A stretch of 24,275 nucleotides of DNA, taken from positions 1-24,275 of the forward strand of contig CAJGCJ010000020.1 in NCBI GenBank assembly GCA_904501775.1, read 5' to 3'. Positions 15,340-23,484 of this stretch are shown piece after piece (positions within the stretch are counted from its first letter, which is position 1; each line of letters begins with the position of its first letter). Source of the stretch: an uncultured Bacteroidaceae bacterium (GTDB lineage Bacteria > Bacteroidota > Bacteroidia > Bacteroidales > Bacteroidaceae). The position numbers and the translations under genes are program-made. The notes under the pieces were generated by a model. It saw only the letters and a program-made list of their open reading frames with translations, made no database searches and was not told the DNA's origin.

Positions 15340-18135
15340 TTATTCTGCAGGAGACATTATAATTTCGACGTAGTTGCCGCTATCTACAACTGACTTGAGT
15401 ACAGATATAACCTTCTCGGCTGTGATTGACGATACTGCCTTCTCATACTCCTTGTCATAGTCAATGCCCTTGTCGTTCCACTCCTTGAGGATGCTCATCC
15501 AATAGTAGTTGCTGATGCGCTGCTCGGGAATGTTCTTCTTGAAGTTCTCTACAACCTTGGCAAGCATTGCTGCATCGATACCGTTGTCGATAATGCCGCG
15601 TATGCCTTCTGCTGTCATGGGAGCCAACTTGGAAGCCTGCTCGGGGTTTGTCTCAAATGAAATCTGCAAGGCTGCGATCTCCTTGGGCTCTTCGCGCAAA
15701 AGTGTTGCAACACCTACACCGTATGTACCACCCTCGCTCTCGCGGATTGACTCGGTATATATCATGTCGAGCAACTGTTTTGCTACGTCGAGCATAACCT
15801 CTTTCTCTATGCTGTAGGGAACATCTGCCGAGTAGAACTGGAATACGGTTGTCTTGGGTGTCTCCATTGCAACCTTGGGGTTCTCAACGATTTTACCCTT
15901 TACAAAGTCTTCGCCACGGTCGATCCATTTTGTAGCCTTGCCACCCTTCTCAATTGAGCCGATATATTTCTCAACAAGAGGCTTAATTGTCTCGAGTTCT
16001 ACATTACCGACAATTCTCAATGTAGCACCGTTTACCCCGGCAAAGAGACGACGATAAACCTTCTCGGCTGTCTCAATGTTAGCCTTTGCCAATACATCGT
16101 TGCTTATAACAGTGCGACGGGGATGGTTGCCGTATAGTGTATTAGAAAGCATCTTCTGCAATTTGAATGAGGGTTGCTTCTCGAGGTTGGGAAGCACTGC
16201 GCTGATCTGTGTTATTCCGAGCTGATACTCTTCTGCATCGAAACGGGGTGCTGCAAAATTCAGATATACAAGCTGCAATGCAGTCTCAATATCCTTGGGT
16301 GTTGACTCGGCGCTGACACCATGCTCGAGCGAGCTGATGAAGGGTGTGCAACGTACATTCTTGCCTGCAAGCATCTTCTTGAGCTGTGTGCCCGAGAATG
16401 TAGAGATACCGCTATTCATCATGAACATTGACCAGATATTATCATCGAATGATGCAAGTTCGTCATTCTCAATGAGTGAGCGTCCACCATCCATTGAGAG
16501 GTTGAAGATTACCTGATCCTTCTTGTGCTCGGTCTTCATAAAGATAACCTTTACACCATTTGAGAGTTGCCATGTGGTAGCACCATGTATTGCCTCTTTC
16601 ACCTTCTTCGATTTTGCACCTTTAAGAAGAGAAGCATCGAGCAAAGGCTCATTGCTGCTTACCTCAACATTAGCTGCAATCTCGGCATTTTTTGCCTCGG
16701 CAATGATATCGAGCAACTGGGCCTCTGTGGGCTGTGTCAATCCCTCGCGCTCGGGCGCTGTAGATATGATTACACAATTCTTTTCGCCAATGAGCTGTGC
16801 TGTCAACTGCTTGAATATGGGAGCCGAGAGCTGTGTCATCATAGCTTGTGCCATCTGCAACTGCATATTGGGCTCGAGATAATAGTCGCCCTTGAAGAAG
16901 TTGTTGAGCAAAGGATAAACGAGTTCACCGTTCTTACGGCTGTCTGCTGCAGTTACTCTCTTCTCGAGACTGCTCTTTATCTTCTCCTTGGCACGCTCTA
17001 TTTCGCCTTCGGTAAATCCATAGCGTTTCATCTTCTCAAGTTCATACATGAATGCCTTGAATGCTGTAAGTGCTTCACCATCCTTGAAGGTTACACTACC
17101 CTGTACGGCATCGCTCGATTCACACAAAGCACCTATTCCGAAGCTTGCATTGATAAAGGGAGCATCAGCCTTTGATGTGATATCGTCGAAACGCTCACTC
17201 ATTACCAAGCCTACAATCTGCTTGATTATATTGTTTGCAAATGCAACATCGGTTGCACGGAACTCGCGAGGAAGGGGTGCTGTACGCCACAGAATCTCGA
17301 CAGAAGAGCTTGTAGCCTCGGGGTCGGTAAATATACCTACCTTGGGAGCATCGTTATCGGGAATCTGAATAAGAGGTTTCACTGTAGGCTGTGCAGGAGC
17401 GGGAATCTGGCCGAAGATATTTTTAATCTTCTCTTCAACCTTGTTCACGTCGATATCACCTACAACAATTACAGCCTGCATGTCGGGGTTGTACCATGTG
17501 CGGTAGAAGTTGGTAAGGCTCTCGTACTTGAAAGTCTTCAACTGCTCCTCGCCGCCGATAAGTGTACGGCGTGCCATCTGAGTGTCACCGAAATAGTAAG
17601 GAAGTGACTTTTCGAACATACGCCAGTCGGCATTGCGACGGCTACGACGCTCCTCAAGGATAACACCACGCTCGGCATCAATTTCCTTAGGATCGCATGT
17701 CACATAATGTGAATAGTCGTGAAGAACCAAAAGACATGAGTCGATGATACCCTCGCGTATCACAGGGATATTGTTGAGCATATAGCTTGTCTGCTCAAAA
17801 CCGGTAGAGGCATTGATGTTACGGCCAAACTCGGCACCTATACTGCGCAGATAGTCGAGAATACCCTTCTCGGGGAAATTCTTTGTACCATTGAAACACA
17901 TGTGTTCGAGGAAGTGAGCAAGACCATCTTGGTCGTCAGCTTCCTGAAAAGCACCTACATTTGTAGCAAGGTAGAACTCGGCACGCTCTGCAGGCAGTGC
18001 ATTGTGACGGATGTAATAGGTAAGTCCGTTCTCCAACTTGCCAACTTTTACAGTCGGATCATTCGGCAGTTGTGTCTGTCCAAATGTTACCACTACAACA
18101 AATAACATTGCAATGGTAAAGAATAGTTTCTTCAT
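15340..18135 (-). CDS. M16-family zinc metalloprotease (pitrilysin/insulinase type), secreted
   Basis: Protein of 931 residues with a signal peptide (MKKLFFTIAMLFVVVVTFGQ) that places it in the periplasm or beyond. The N-terminal M16 domain holds the inverted zinc motif HFLEH (His74, Glu77, His78), with the third ligand Glu155 in the EIDAERGVILEER segment at the expected distance of about 76 residues. The C-terminal half (from about 530) repeats the M16 fold without the motif, as in two-domain 'zinc protease' members of Bacteroidetes of about 930-950 residues. These enzymes cut peptides inside a closed chamber, so short or unfolded peptides are the likely substrates. It is monocistronic, with a -7 element at 18197-18204 and a strong terminator. 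Confidence 0.93.
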   Translation of the reverse strand: MKKLFFTIAMLFVVVVTFGQTQLPNDPTVKVGKLENGLTYYIRHNALPAERAEFYLATNVGAFQEADDQDGLAHFLEHMCFNGTKNFPEKGILDYLRSIGAEFGRNINASTGFEQTSYMLNNIPVIREGIIDSCLLVLHDYSHYVTCDPKEIDAERGVILEERRSRRNADWRMFEKSLPYYFGDTQMARRTLIGGEEQLKTFKYESLTNFYRTWYNPDMQAVIVVGDIDVNKVEEKIKNIFGQIPAPAQPTVKPLIQIPDNDAPKVGIFTDPEATSSSVEILWRTAPLPREFRATDVAFANNIIKQIVGLVMSERFDDITSKADAPFINASFGIGALCESSDAVQGSVTFKDGEALTAFKAFMYELEKMKRYGFTEGEIERAKEKIKSSLEKRVTAADSRKNGELVYPLLNNFFKGDYYLEPNMQLQMAQAMMTQLSAPIFKQLTAQLIGEKNCVIISTAPEREGLTQPTEAQLLDIIAEAKNAEIAANVEVSSNEPLLDASLLKGAKSKKVKEAIHGATTWQLSNGVKVIFMKTEHKKDQVIFNLSMDGGRSLIENDELASFDDNIWSMFMMNSGISTFSGTQLKKMLAGKNVRCTPFISSLEHGVSAESTPKDIETALQLVYLNFAAPRFDAEEYQLGITQISAVLPNLEKQPSFKLQKMLSNTLYGNHPRRTVISNDVLAKANIETAEKVYRRLFAGVNGATLRIVGNVELETIKPLVEKYIGSIEKGGKATKWIDRGEDFVKGKIVENPKVAMETPKTTVFQFYSADVPYSIEKEVMLDVAKQLLDMIYTESIRESEGGTYGVGVATLLREEPKEIAALQISFETNPEQASKLAPMTAEGIRGIIDNGIDAAMLAKVVENFKKNIPEQRISNYYWMSILKEWNDKGIDYDKEYEKAVSSITAEKVISVLKSVVDSGNYVEIIMSPAE

Positions 18136-18196
18136 AATTGAGTTATTAAATTAAATAAAATATCAGATTTATACAATTCACTTCTCTTAATCTTGG

Positions 18197-18204
18197 CAAA
18201 ATTA
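18197..18204 (-). promoter_or_regulatory. Bacteroidetes -7 element for the M16 protease gene
   Basis: The minus strand reads TAATTTTG, followed by CC, 61 bases upstream of the protease ATG. No clear -33 element is present. Confidence 0.5.
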
Positions 18205-18310
18205 GCACATTTGTTCAAATAATAGCTTTTTGTTTAAAAATATTAACACTATTATTTATGTATATGCAGACATCATTAGACGAAGTGAGTTGTTATCGGC
18301 TTGCAAGGCA

Positions 18311-18904
18311 TCATTCCCCAGAGCGTATCTCCTCTATGTATTTAAGTATCTCATTGGCTTTTCTAATCACCTTGCGGTCGGCTATGTAGCCGCATATAGT
18401 TCCCAAAGCACCTCCCACAAATGCACCTATACCAAGGCTATGCACTGTGTCGCTCCATGGCATATGATTGTATTCCATGTATATAAGCAGCAGCCATACA
18501 AGAAATACAGGTATTGAATATTTAGGCCAGTTGGTGTAGTTCTTCTTCAGTTTCTGAGTCTGTTCGCCTATGGTAATGAGGTCGCAGTTTGTAAAATCGA
18601 GGTCCCAAAGAGTCTTATGCAATCGCCACATCTTGTATACTGCAAACGCAAGTATTGCAGCTGTGATGATACAGAAATATATCGAAAAACCATAAAGGGC
18701 AAAAACAGCTATGCCTAAAGGTATTGTCACAAAGGCTGTTATAATGCTACTGCGTCCCTGTCTGTTTATATACGACTGGTTATTGCTCATGCTCTGTCGT
18801 ATAAGTTTTTCGTTTATAAGACTCTGCTTTGCAAGTTTATTTTTAAGAAGAGACATCTGCTCTTTCATCTCCTCAAAATCGTTGTATAGTTTGTTGTTAT
18901 CCAT
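18311..18904 (-). CDS. Coiled-coil, four-helix membrane protein downstream of the ECF sigma factor
   Basis: I do not recognise a named family. The 197-residue protein has a charged, helical N-terminus (about 1-40, heptad-like leucines and isoleucines: MSLLKNKLAKQSLINEKLI), then four hydrophobic segments at about 53-70, 72-92, 129-145 and 155-174, the last glycine-rich (GIGAFVGGALGTICGYIADR). There is no zinc-binding HxxxCxxC anti-sigma motif and no signal peptide. It starts 15 bases after the ECF sigma factor stop and is certainly in the same operon. That position usually holds an anti-sigma factor, so a membrane-bound partner whose cytoplasmic coiled coil holds or senses the sigma factor is a reasonable guess. 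It could also simply be a target gene of the sigma factor. Confidence 0.8.
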   Translation of the reverse strand: MDNNKLYNDFEEMKEQMSLLKNKLAKQSLINEKLIRQSMSNNQSYINRQGRSSIITAFVTIPLGIAVFALYGFSIYFCIITAAILAFAVYKMWRLHKTLWDLDFTNCDLITIGEQTQKLKKNYTNWPKYSIPVFLVWLLLIYMEYNHMPWSDTVHSLGIGAFVGGALGTICGYIADRKVIRKANEILKYIEEIRSGE

Positions 18905-18919
18905 GATAGAACAGTGTTT

Positions 18920-19399
18920 TTACTCGTTTGACATATTCTTTAGTTTCTCTCTTATGCGTACAAGGCGCACCGATACATTCTTTGCACTCATTCCCACTAT
19001 AGAACCTATCTCTTCGTAGCTTATGTTTTCGAGCCACAACAGCACTATGGCCCGGTCGAACGGTCCCAATTTCTTGATGCGGTTACGCAGCATCTGAATC
19101 TGTCGTGAATCCTCGTCGCTGTCCTCGAAAAGATTTATATCCATCGTCAGCGGAACAGCCGTTCCCTTATGGCGCTTTCTGTCGGCCGATATACATGTGT
19201 TCAGGCTCACACGCCACACCCATGTAGCCTTTGTACTCTCGCCTTTGAATCCCGACAATCCCTTCCACAGGTTTATCAGACACATCTGAAAGAGGTCGGC
19301 AACCTCGTCGCTGTCGTCCGAGAACATATAGCAGACACTATATATCGTATCCTTATATTCCTTTGCGAGATTTGTAAATTCAAGTTCAAGTTTATCCAT
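18920..19399 (-). CDS. ECF-type RNA polymerase sigma factor
   Basis: A 159-residue sigma-70 family protein with regions 2 and 4 only. Region 2 includes YKDTIYSVCYMF and DEVADLFQMCLINLWKGL with the TWVWRVSLNTCISADRKR promoter-recognition stretch; region 4 includes LGPFDRAIVLLWLENISYEEIG and the helix-turn-helix IVGMSAKNVSVRLVRIREKL. The start is set at the ATG at 19397-19399; an earlier ATG at 19444 would add 15 residues that run into the promoter element. The downstream membrane protein gene follows after 15 bases. Promoter recognition cannot be predicted, but the element at 19442-19449 may be used by the housekeeping sigma factor rather than by itself. It is divergent from the B12 riboswitch and nrdDG. 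Confidence 0.93.
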   Translation of the reverse strand: MDKLELEFTNLAKEYKDTIYSVCYMFSDDSDEVADLFQMCLINLWKGLSGFKGESTKATWVWRVSLNTCISADRKRHKGTAVPLTMDINLFEDSDEDSRQIQMLRNRIKKLGPFDRAIVLLWLENISYEEIGSIVGMSAKNVSVRLVRIREKLKNMSNE

Positions 19400-19441
19400 T
19401 ATCAATTCAATTCTTACGTATGTTAGACGCATCGGGAGCCG

Positions 19442-19449
19442 CAAAACTA
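19442..19449 (-). promoter_or_regulatory. Bacteroidetes -7 element for the ECF sigma operon
   Basis: The minus strand reads TAGTTTTG, a TAnnTTTG match, 42 bases upstream of the chosen sigma start. It supports the start at 19399, since the longer frame would begin at or before the transcription start. Confidence 0.5.
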
Positions 19450-19511
19450 CAAAATAATTACAAAAATTTTTCGGCGGACATATTTTTTGTTGATAAATAG
19501 TGGGGTTTTAT

Positions 19512-19544
19512 TTTGTCTGTTGCTGCATATTTTTCTTATCTTCG
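19512..19544 (+). promoter_or_regulatory. Promoter of the riboswitch-nrdDG transcript
   Basis: TTTG at 19512-19515 and TATCTTCG at 19537-19544 (one mismatch to TAnnTTTG) are 21 bases apart. Transcription would start just before the riboswitch aptamer. Confidence 0.5.
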
Positions 19545-19550
19545 CAGACA

Positions 19551-19727
19551 GTATAGGTTCAGTTCATACGTTTATACGTATGTCCGATTAAAAGGGAAAC
19601 AGGTGAGAATCCTGTACAGTCCCGCTGCTGTGTACCTTTATTATATTGCGCAGTATCATATATGCCACTGACAATCAACCGTCGGGAAGGCACTGTCGCA
19701 AGAAGGAAGTCAGAAGACCTGCCTATT
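19551..19727 (+). ncRNA. Cobalamin (adenosylcobalamin-type) riboswitch
   Basis: The core elements are in order: the P1 5' strand TATAGG near 19552, GGGAAACAGGTGAGAATCC (starts 19594) with the CAGTCCCGCTGCTGTG continuation, GCCACTG near 19663, CGGGAAGGC near 19683, and the B12 box AAGTCAGAAGACCTGCC at 19707-19723, closed by CCTAT pairing with ATAGG. These match the conserved cobalamin riboswitch core. The gap to the nrdD start codon is 77 bases; I do not see a clear terminator hairpin in it, so translational control is likely. Binding of B12 is expected to reduce nrdDG expression. Confidence 0.93.
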
Positions 19728-19785
19728 CTTAAAGGCATCCGTTGCTCGTGGATTGGCGCGGCTGTACGAAAAAATGCATCATATT

Positions 19786-19793
19786 TAATTTTG
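19786..19793 (+). promoter_or_regulatory. Possible second -7 element between riboswitch and nrdD
   Basis: TAATTTTG followed by C is a perfect TAnnTTTG 11 bases before the nrdD ATG. A transcript from here would be almost leaderless and would bypass the riboswitch. No -33 element is seen at normal spacing, so it may be chance in AT-rich DNA. Confidence 0.25.
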
Positions 19794-19804
19794 CAAAAAG
19801 AAAA

Positions 19805-22012
19805 ATGATTCTAACAGTAGTCAAGAGAGATGGCCGTATTGTAGGTTTCAACGAAGAGAAGATTGTAACAGCCATAAGAAAAGCCATGCTGCACACCGAA
19901 TTGGGCGAGGACATGCAGCTTATTCGTCAGATAGCCGATCGTATATCGTTCTATGGCGATGCACAGATGACCGTAGAGGCCATCCAGGATATGGTCGAGG
20001 TTGAGCTTATGAAGAGTAGCCGTAAGGATGTAGCACAGAAATATATCGCCTATCGTAACCAGCGTCGCATAGCACGCAAGGCAAAGACGCGCGACATCTT
20101 CCTCGAAATCATCAACATCAAATCGAACGATGTAACACGCGAGAATGCCAACATGAATGCCGACACACCGGCAGGCATGATGATGAAGTTTGCAAGCGAG
20201 ACAACAAAGCCCTTCGTCGACGACTATCTGCTTAGCGAAGATACAACAGCTGCAGTCAAGAACAACTATCTGCACATCCACGACAAAGACTACTACCCCA
20301 CTAAGAGCCTCACATGTATACAACATCCGCTCGATAAGATTCTGATTGGAGGATTCTCGGCCGGACATAGCGAATCGCGTCCTGCAAAGCGCATAGAGAC
20401 AGCCAGCATAATGGCATGTATCTCCATGGAGACTGCACAGAACGAGATGCACGGCGGACAGGCTATCCCGGCATTCGATTTCTATCTTGCACCATTTGTG
20501 CGCAGCAGTTTCATCGAAGAGGTAAAGGCCCTCGAAGAGGTATACGGCAAAGATTACAGCCATCTTTACAACAAAGAAATCGGCGATTACGTATCACGTC
20601 CTCTCATTGGCCTTGTAGGCGAAGAGAGAATTCTGCAGCATGCCATAAACAAGACGGTAAGGCGTGTTCACCAGTCAATGGAGGCATTCATACACAATAT
20701 GAACACTATACACTCGCGTGGAGGTAATCAGGTTGTCTTCAGCTCAATAAATTACGGAACAGATACATCGGCCGAGGGTCGCTGCATCATACGCGAGCTT
20801 CTGAACAGCACATATGAAGGTGTTGGCAACGGCGAGACTGCGATATTCCCTATACAGATATGGAAAAAGAAACGTGGTGTAAGCTATCTGCCCGAGGACC
20901 GCAACTACGACCTTTACACACTTGCATGCAAGGTGTCGGCACGTCGCTTCTTCCCCAACTTCCTAAACTTGGACGCCACATTCAACCAGAACAGCGAATG
21001 GCGTGCCGACGACCCTAAACGCTATATACACGAAGTAGCAACTATGGGTTGCCGTACACGAGTTTTCGAGAATCGTTTTGGAATGAAAACCTCTGTGGGT
21101 CGTGGAAACCTCTCATTCTCTACAATAAACATCGTACGTCTGGCTATCGAATGTATGAATATCGAGGACAAGGAGTTGCGCATTGCACAGTTCTTTGCAA
21201 AGCTCGACAACCTGCTCGAAATCACAGCACGTCAGTTACACGAGCGAATGGAATTCCAACGCACAGCCTTTGCCAAGCAGTTCCCCTTGCTCATGTCAGT
21301 GTTATGGAACGGATGCGAAAACCTCAAGCCCGGCGACACAATATCATCGGTAATCAACCAAGGTACATTAGGAATAGGTTTCATAGGCCTTGCCGAGTGT
21401 CTTGTGGCACTTACAGGCAAGCATCATGGCCAGAGCGAAGAGGCACAGGAACTGGGCTTGCGCATCATTACATATATGCGCGACAGAGCCAACCAGTTCT
21501 CCGAGCAGTATCAGCACAACTACAGTGTGCTTGCCACACCTGCCGAGGGACTGTCGGGTAAGTTTACACGTATCGACCGCAAAAAGTTCGGTGTGCTGCC
21601 CGGTATTACCGACCGCGACTACTATACCAACTCGAACCATGTACCGGTATATTACAAGTGCAGCGCACATCACAAAGCACAGGTCGAGGGTCCATATCAC
21701 GAACTCACCACAGGAGGACATATCTTCTATGTCGAGGTCGATGGCGACGCAACCCATAACCCCGAGGCAATAATGCGTGTAGTGGATATGATGGACAAGT
21801 ATAACATCGGCTACGGCTCAGTAAACCACAACCGCAACAGATGTATGAACTGCGGATATGAGAACGCTACAGCCAACCTTACAGAATGTCCCAAGTGCGG
21901 CAGCAAAGCAATCGACCGCCTGCAACGCATCACAGGATATCTTGTAGGCACAACCGACCGTTGGAACAGCGCAAAGTTATCGGAGCTAAACGACCGCGTC
22001 ATCCACGACTAA
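19805..22012 (+). CDS. nrdD: Anaerobic (class III) ribonucleoside-triphosphate reductase
   Basis: Glycyl-radical enzyme of 735 residues that reduces ribonucleoside triphosphates to deoxyribonucleotides without oxygen. Visible parts: an N-terminal ATP-cone (about 1-90, VVKRDGRIVGFNEEKI), the catalytic barrel with Cys416 in ATMGCRTRVFENRFG as the probable thiyl residue, a C-terminal zinc ribbon (CMNCGYENA ... CPKCGS), and the glycyl loop RITGYLVG with Gly711 as the likely radical site, then the conserved RWNSAKLSEL. The start at 19805 is chosen because the family begins with a short MxxxVxKRDG segment; the frame is open further upstream, but that part overlaps the riboswitch expression region. 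nrdG follows after 17 bases. Expression is controlled by the preceding B12 riboswitch. Confidence 0.96.
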   Translation: MILTVVKRDGRIVGFNEEKIVTAIRKAMLHTELGEDMQLIRQIADRISFYGDAQMTVEAIQDMVEVELMKSSRKDVAQKYIAYRNQRRIARKAKTRDIFLEIINIKSNDVTRENANMNADTPAGMMMKFASETTKPFVDDYLLSEDTTAAVKNNYLHIHDKDYYPTKSLTCIQHPLDKILIGGFSAGHSESRPAKRIETASIMACISMETAQNEMHGGQAIPAFDFYLAPFVRSSFIEEVKALEEVYGKDYSHLYNKEIGDYVSRPLIGLVGEERILQHAINKTVRRVHQSMEAFIHNMNTIHSRGGNQVVFSSINYGTDTSAEGRCIIRELLNSTYEGVGNGETAIFPIQIWKKKRGVSYLPEDRNYDLYTLACKVSARRFFPNFLNLDATFNQNSEWRADDPKRYIHEVATMGCRTRVFENRFGMKTSVGRGNLSFSTINIVRLAIECMNIEDKELRIAQFFAKLDNLLEITARQLHERMEFQRTAFAKQFPLLMSVLWNGCENLKPGDTISSVINQGTLGIGFIGLAECLVALTGKHHGQSEEAQELGLRIITYMRDRANQFSEQYQHNYSVLATPAEGLSGKFTRIDRKKFGVLPGITDRDYYTNSNHVPVYYKCSAHHKAQVEGPYHELTTGGHIFYVEVDGDATHNPEAIMRVVDMMDKYNIGYGSVNHNRNRCMNCGYENATANLTECPKCGSKAIDRLQRITGYLVGTTDRWNSAKLSELNDRVIHD

Positions 22013-22029
22013 GCGCAAAGAAAAAGCCA

Positions 22030-22524
22030 ATGGCAACAACGCTCTCAATACTGAAGATTGTAGAAGACACCACTGTCGACGGGCCGGGTTTCCGCACATC
22101 GGTATATTGTGCAGGATGTCCTAACCATTGCGCAGGATGTCATAATCCCCAATCGTGGGATATTGCCAATGGCGAGGCAATGGATATCGAAGAGATAATG
22201 AGCGTGATTGAGCGTGCGCCCTTCTCGGATGTGACCTTCAGTGGCGGAGACCCCATGTTCCAGCCCGAAGGGTTCGCATCACTTGCCCGTTTGATAAAAG
22301 AGCGCACAGAAAAGAACATCTGGTGCTACACCGGTTTCCTTTTCGAGAATATACTAAAGAACGAGAAACAACGTGCATTGCTTGAGCTTGTCGATGTGCT
22401 TGTCGACGGACCATTTATAAATGAACTTAAAGACGAAAGCCTGCTCTTTCGCGGCAGCAGTAACCAGCGTCTTATAGATGTCAAACGTTCACTCAACGAA
22501 GATAAGATAGTGCTTTATCGGTAA
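22030..22524 (+). CDS. nrdG: Anaerobic ribonucleotide reductase activating protein, radical SAM
   Basis: A 164-residue radical SAM enzyme that generates the glycyl radical on NrdD. The [4Fe-4S] motif CxxxCxxC is Cys30, Cys34 and Cys37 in CPNHCAGCHNPQSWD, the typical NrdG form with the downstream tryptophan, and the GGDP-like motif SGGDPMF that contacts S-adenosylmethionine follows. The start is ATG at 22030, 17 bases after the nrdD stop; the frame extends upstream inside nrdD but that part is shadow sequence. Length and motif order are normal. It shares the B12-controlled transcript with nrdD and ends before a 14-bp hairpin. Confidence 0.95.
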   Translation: MATTLSILKIVEDTTVDGPGFRTSVYCAGCPNHCAGCHNPQSWDIANGEAMDIEEIMSVIERAPFSDVTFSGGDPMFQPEGFASLARLIKERTEKNIWCYTGFLFENILKNEKQRALLELVDVLVDGPFINELKDESLLFRGSSNQRLIDVKRSLNEDKIVLYR

Positions 22525-22536
22525 GTACTATAATAA

Positions 22537-22581
22537 ACAGATCCCCCGAATAGCCTGATAATAGGTTTTCGGGGGATCTGT
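22537..22581. terminator. Hairpin between nrdG and higBA
   Basis: ACAGATCCCCCGAA at 22537-22550 pairs perfectly with TTCGGGGGATCTGT at 22568-22581 across a 17-base loop. It follows the nrdG stop by 12 bases, and the downstream AATATTTAT is only moderately T-rich. It likely ends nrdDG and may serve higBA from the other side. Confidence 0.7.
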
Positions 22582-22606
22582 AATATTTATGTAGCTTAAA
22601 CAAGAA

Positions 22607-22972
22607 TCACAGCATACATGCCCAACCGAACCTACGGGCAATCTCCTTTAACAGTTTACGGTCTTGTATAGGAATTGTTACCTCTACTGTTTCTCTTTCA
22701 TTGCCACGAGTTGCAACATTGGCAACATCAAGATCGTATTGCGTTTGCATATTCATCCAAACATCTGCTGGAATACCCAAAACTTTTTCAAGAGCAACAG
22801 CAACATTCAATGAAACGGAACGTTTGCCATTGATTGTTTCGCTCAAAACAGAAGCCTTGATATCTGTTAGAGCCGATAACTGTTTCTGAGTCATTTTTCT
22901 TTCCTTTAATTCATCCTTTATCATCTCTCCGGGATGAGTCGCAACAAACGGGGTCAACATTTCTTTATTCAT
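22607..22972 (-). CDS. higA: HigA-like antitoxin, XRE helix-turn-helix
   Basis: A 121-residue DNA-binding antitoxin. The N-terminal THPGEMIKDELKERKMTQKQL segment and the helix-turn-helix (about 28-67: MTQKQLSALTDIKASVLSETINGKRSVSLNVAVAL) are typical of the HigA/VapI branch of XRE proteins, with the following LGIPADVWMNMQ motif. A C-terminal extension (about 85-121) contains a basic, amphipathic segment. The start at 22972 lies inside the toxin gene, which ends at 22965, so the genes overlap by 8 bases and are probably translationally coupled. It should neutralise the HigB-like toxin and repress the operon at the palindrome at 23341-23357. Confidence 0.88.
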   Translation of the reverse strand: MNKEMLTPFVATHPGEMIKDELKERKMTQKQLSALTDIKASVLSETINGKRSVSLNVAVALEKVLGIPADVWMNMQTQYDLDVANVATRGNERETVEVTIPIQDRKLLKEIARRFGWACML

Positions 22973-23282
22973 AATGCTTTGATATCTCAATTAATAATGC
23001 ATTAACTACTATACCTTCATGGTCGTGAGAACTGTAAAACAGTAAACGGTACTGCTTGTTAATCCAAACAGCATCAACACCATTTAAATCTCCTTTTTTC
23101 TTTTCATAATGGAGTGACTTAATGCAAAAGAGGTCTTCTATGCGACGGACAGCCCTTAAATAGTTTACAACTTTTATATATTGCCTTATGACATCTTTTG
23201 ACAATCTACGATATTGGCTGTTTGTCGTTGTACCATTTACATATAATTCCTCTAATGCATAATCATTAAATTCTATCTTCAT
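22965..23282 (-). CDS. higB: HigB-like RelE-superfamily toxin
   Basis: A 105-residue toxin, about the family length, with the HigB pattern: N-terminal LEELYVNG, a central KSLHYEKKKGDLNG and then VWINKQYRLLFYSS (the conserved RI/LF strand in which the Arg is part of the mRNA-cleaving surface). RelE/HigB toxins cut mRNA on the ribosome. The gene order toxin before antitoxin is the usual HigBA order. The stop codon is 22965-22967 and overlaps the antitoxin start. All expected elements are present, so the toxin looks intact. Confidence 0.88.
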   Translation of the reverse strand: MKIEFNDYALEELYVNGTTTNSQYRRLSKDVIRQYIKVVNYLRAVRRIEDLFCIKSLHYEKKKGDLNGVDAVWINKQYRLLFYSSHDHEGIVVNALLIEISKHYE

Positions 23283-23324
23283 TACTATAACAAATCTCTC
23301 AGAGGTGTAAGTTCAATATTTATG

Positions 23325-23358
23325 CAAATATAGCATATTATTGCGAATTATTCGCAAA
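23325..23358 (-). promoter_or_regulatory. Promoter of higBA
   Basis: The minus strand has TATATTTG at 23325-23332 and TTTG at 23355-23358, 22 bases apart, matching the Bacteroidetes -7 and -33 elements. The leader to the toxin start is about 35 bases. Confidence 0.6.
23341..23357. promoter_or_regulatory. Palindromic operator, likely HigA binding site
   Basis: TTGCGAATTATTCGCAA is a perfect palindrome of two 8-base arms around one central T. It overlaps the -33 element of the higBA promoter, the expected place for autorepression by the antitoxin. Confidence 0.65.
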
Positions 23359-23484
23359 TTTGATAATTTATTTACGGCAATAATACAATATAATATTTAC
23401 TGCAAGTGAGCACTTTAAAGCAATCTAATACATCTGTAAGTTTAAGATTTACTCAAAGTATATCTTATAGGAAACAAATACTTG

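Larger units (their letters stand above)
23283..23484. other. Intergenic stretch upstream of higBA
   Basis: The first part holds the higBA promoter and operator (listed separately). From about 23359 to 23484 I see only AT-rich sequence with no supported frame, repeat or RNA motif. Confidence 0.5.

Noticed and set aside
19742..19804. Upstream ATG that would extend NrdD by 21 residues
   Set aside because: The extension lies in the riboswitch expression region and does not resemble the start of the ATP-cone; the ATG at 19805 gives the family's normal N-terminus.
19811..20563. Minus-strand open frame of 250 codons inside nrdD
   Set aside because: It lies wholly antisense to nrdD and has the cysteine-rich, repetitive look of a shadow frame.
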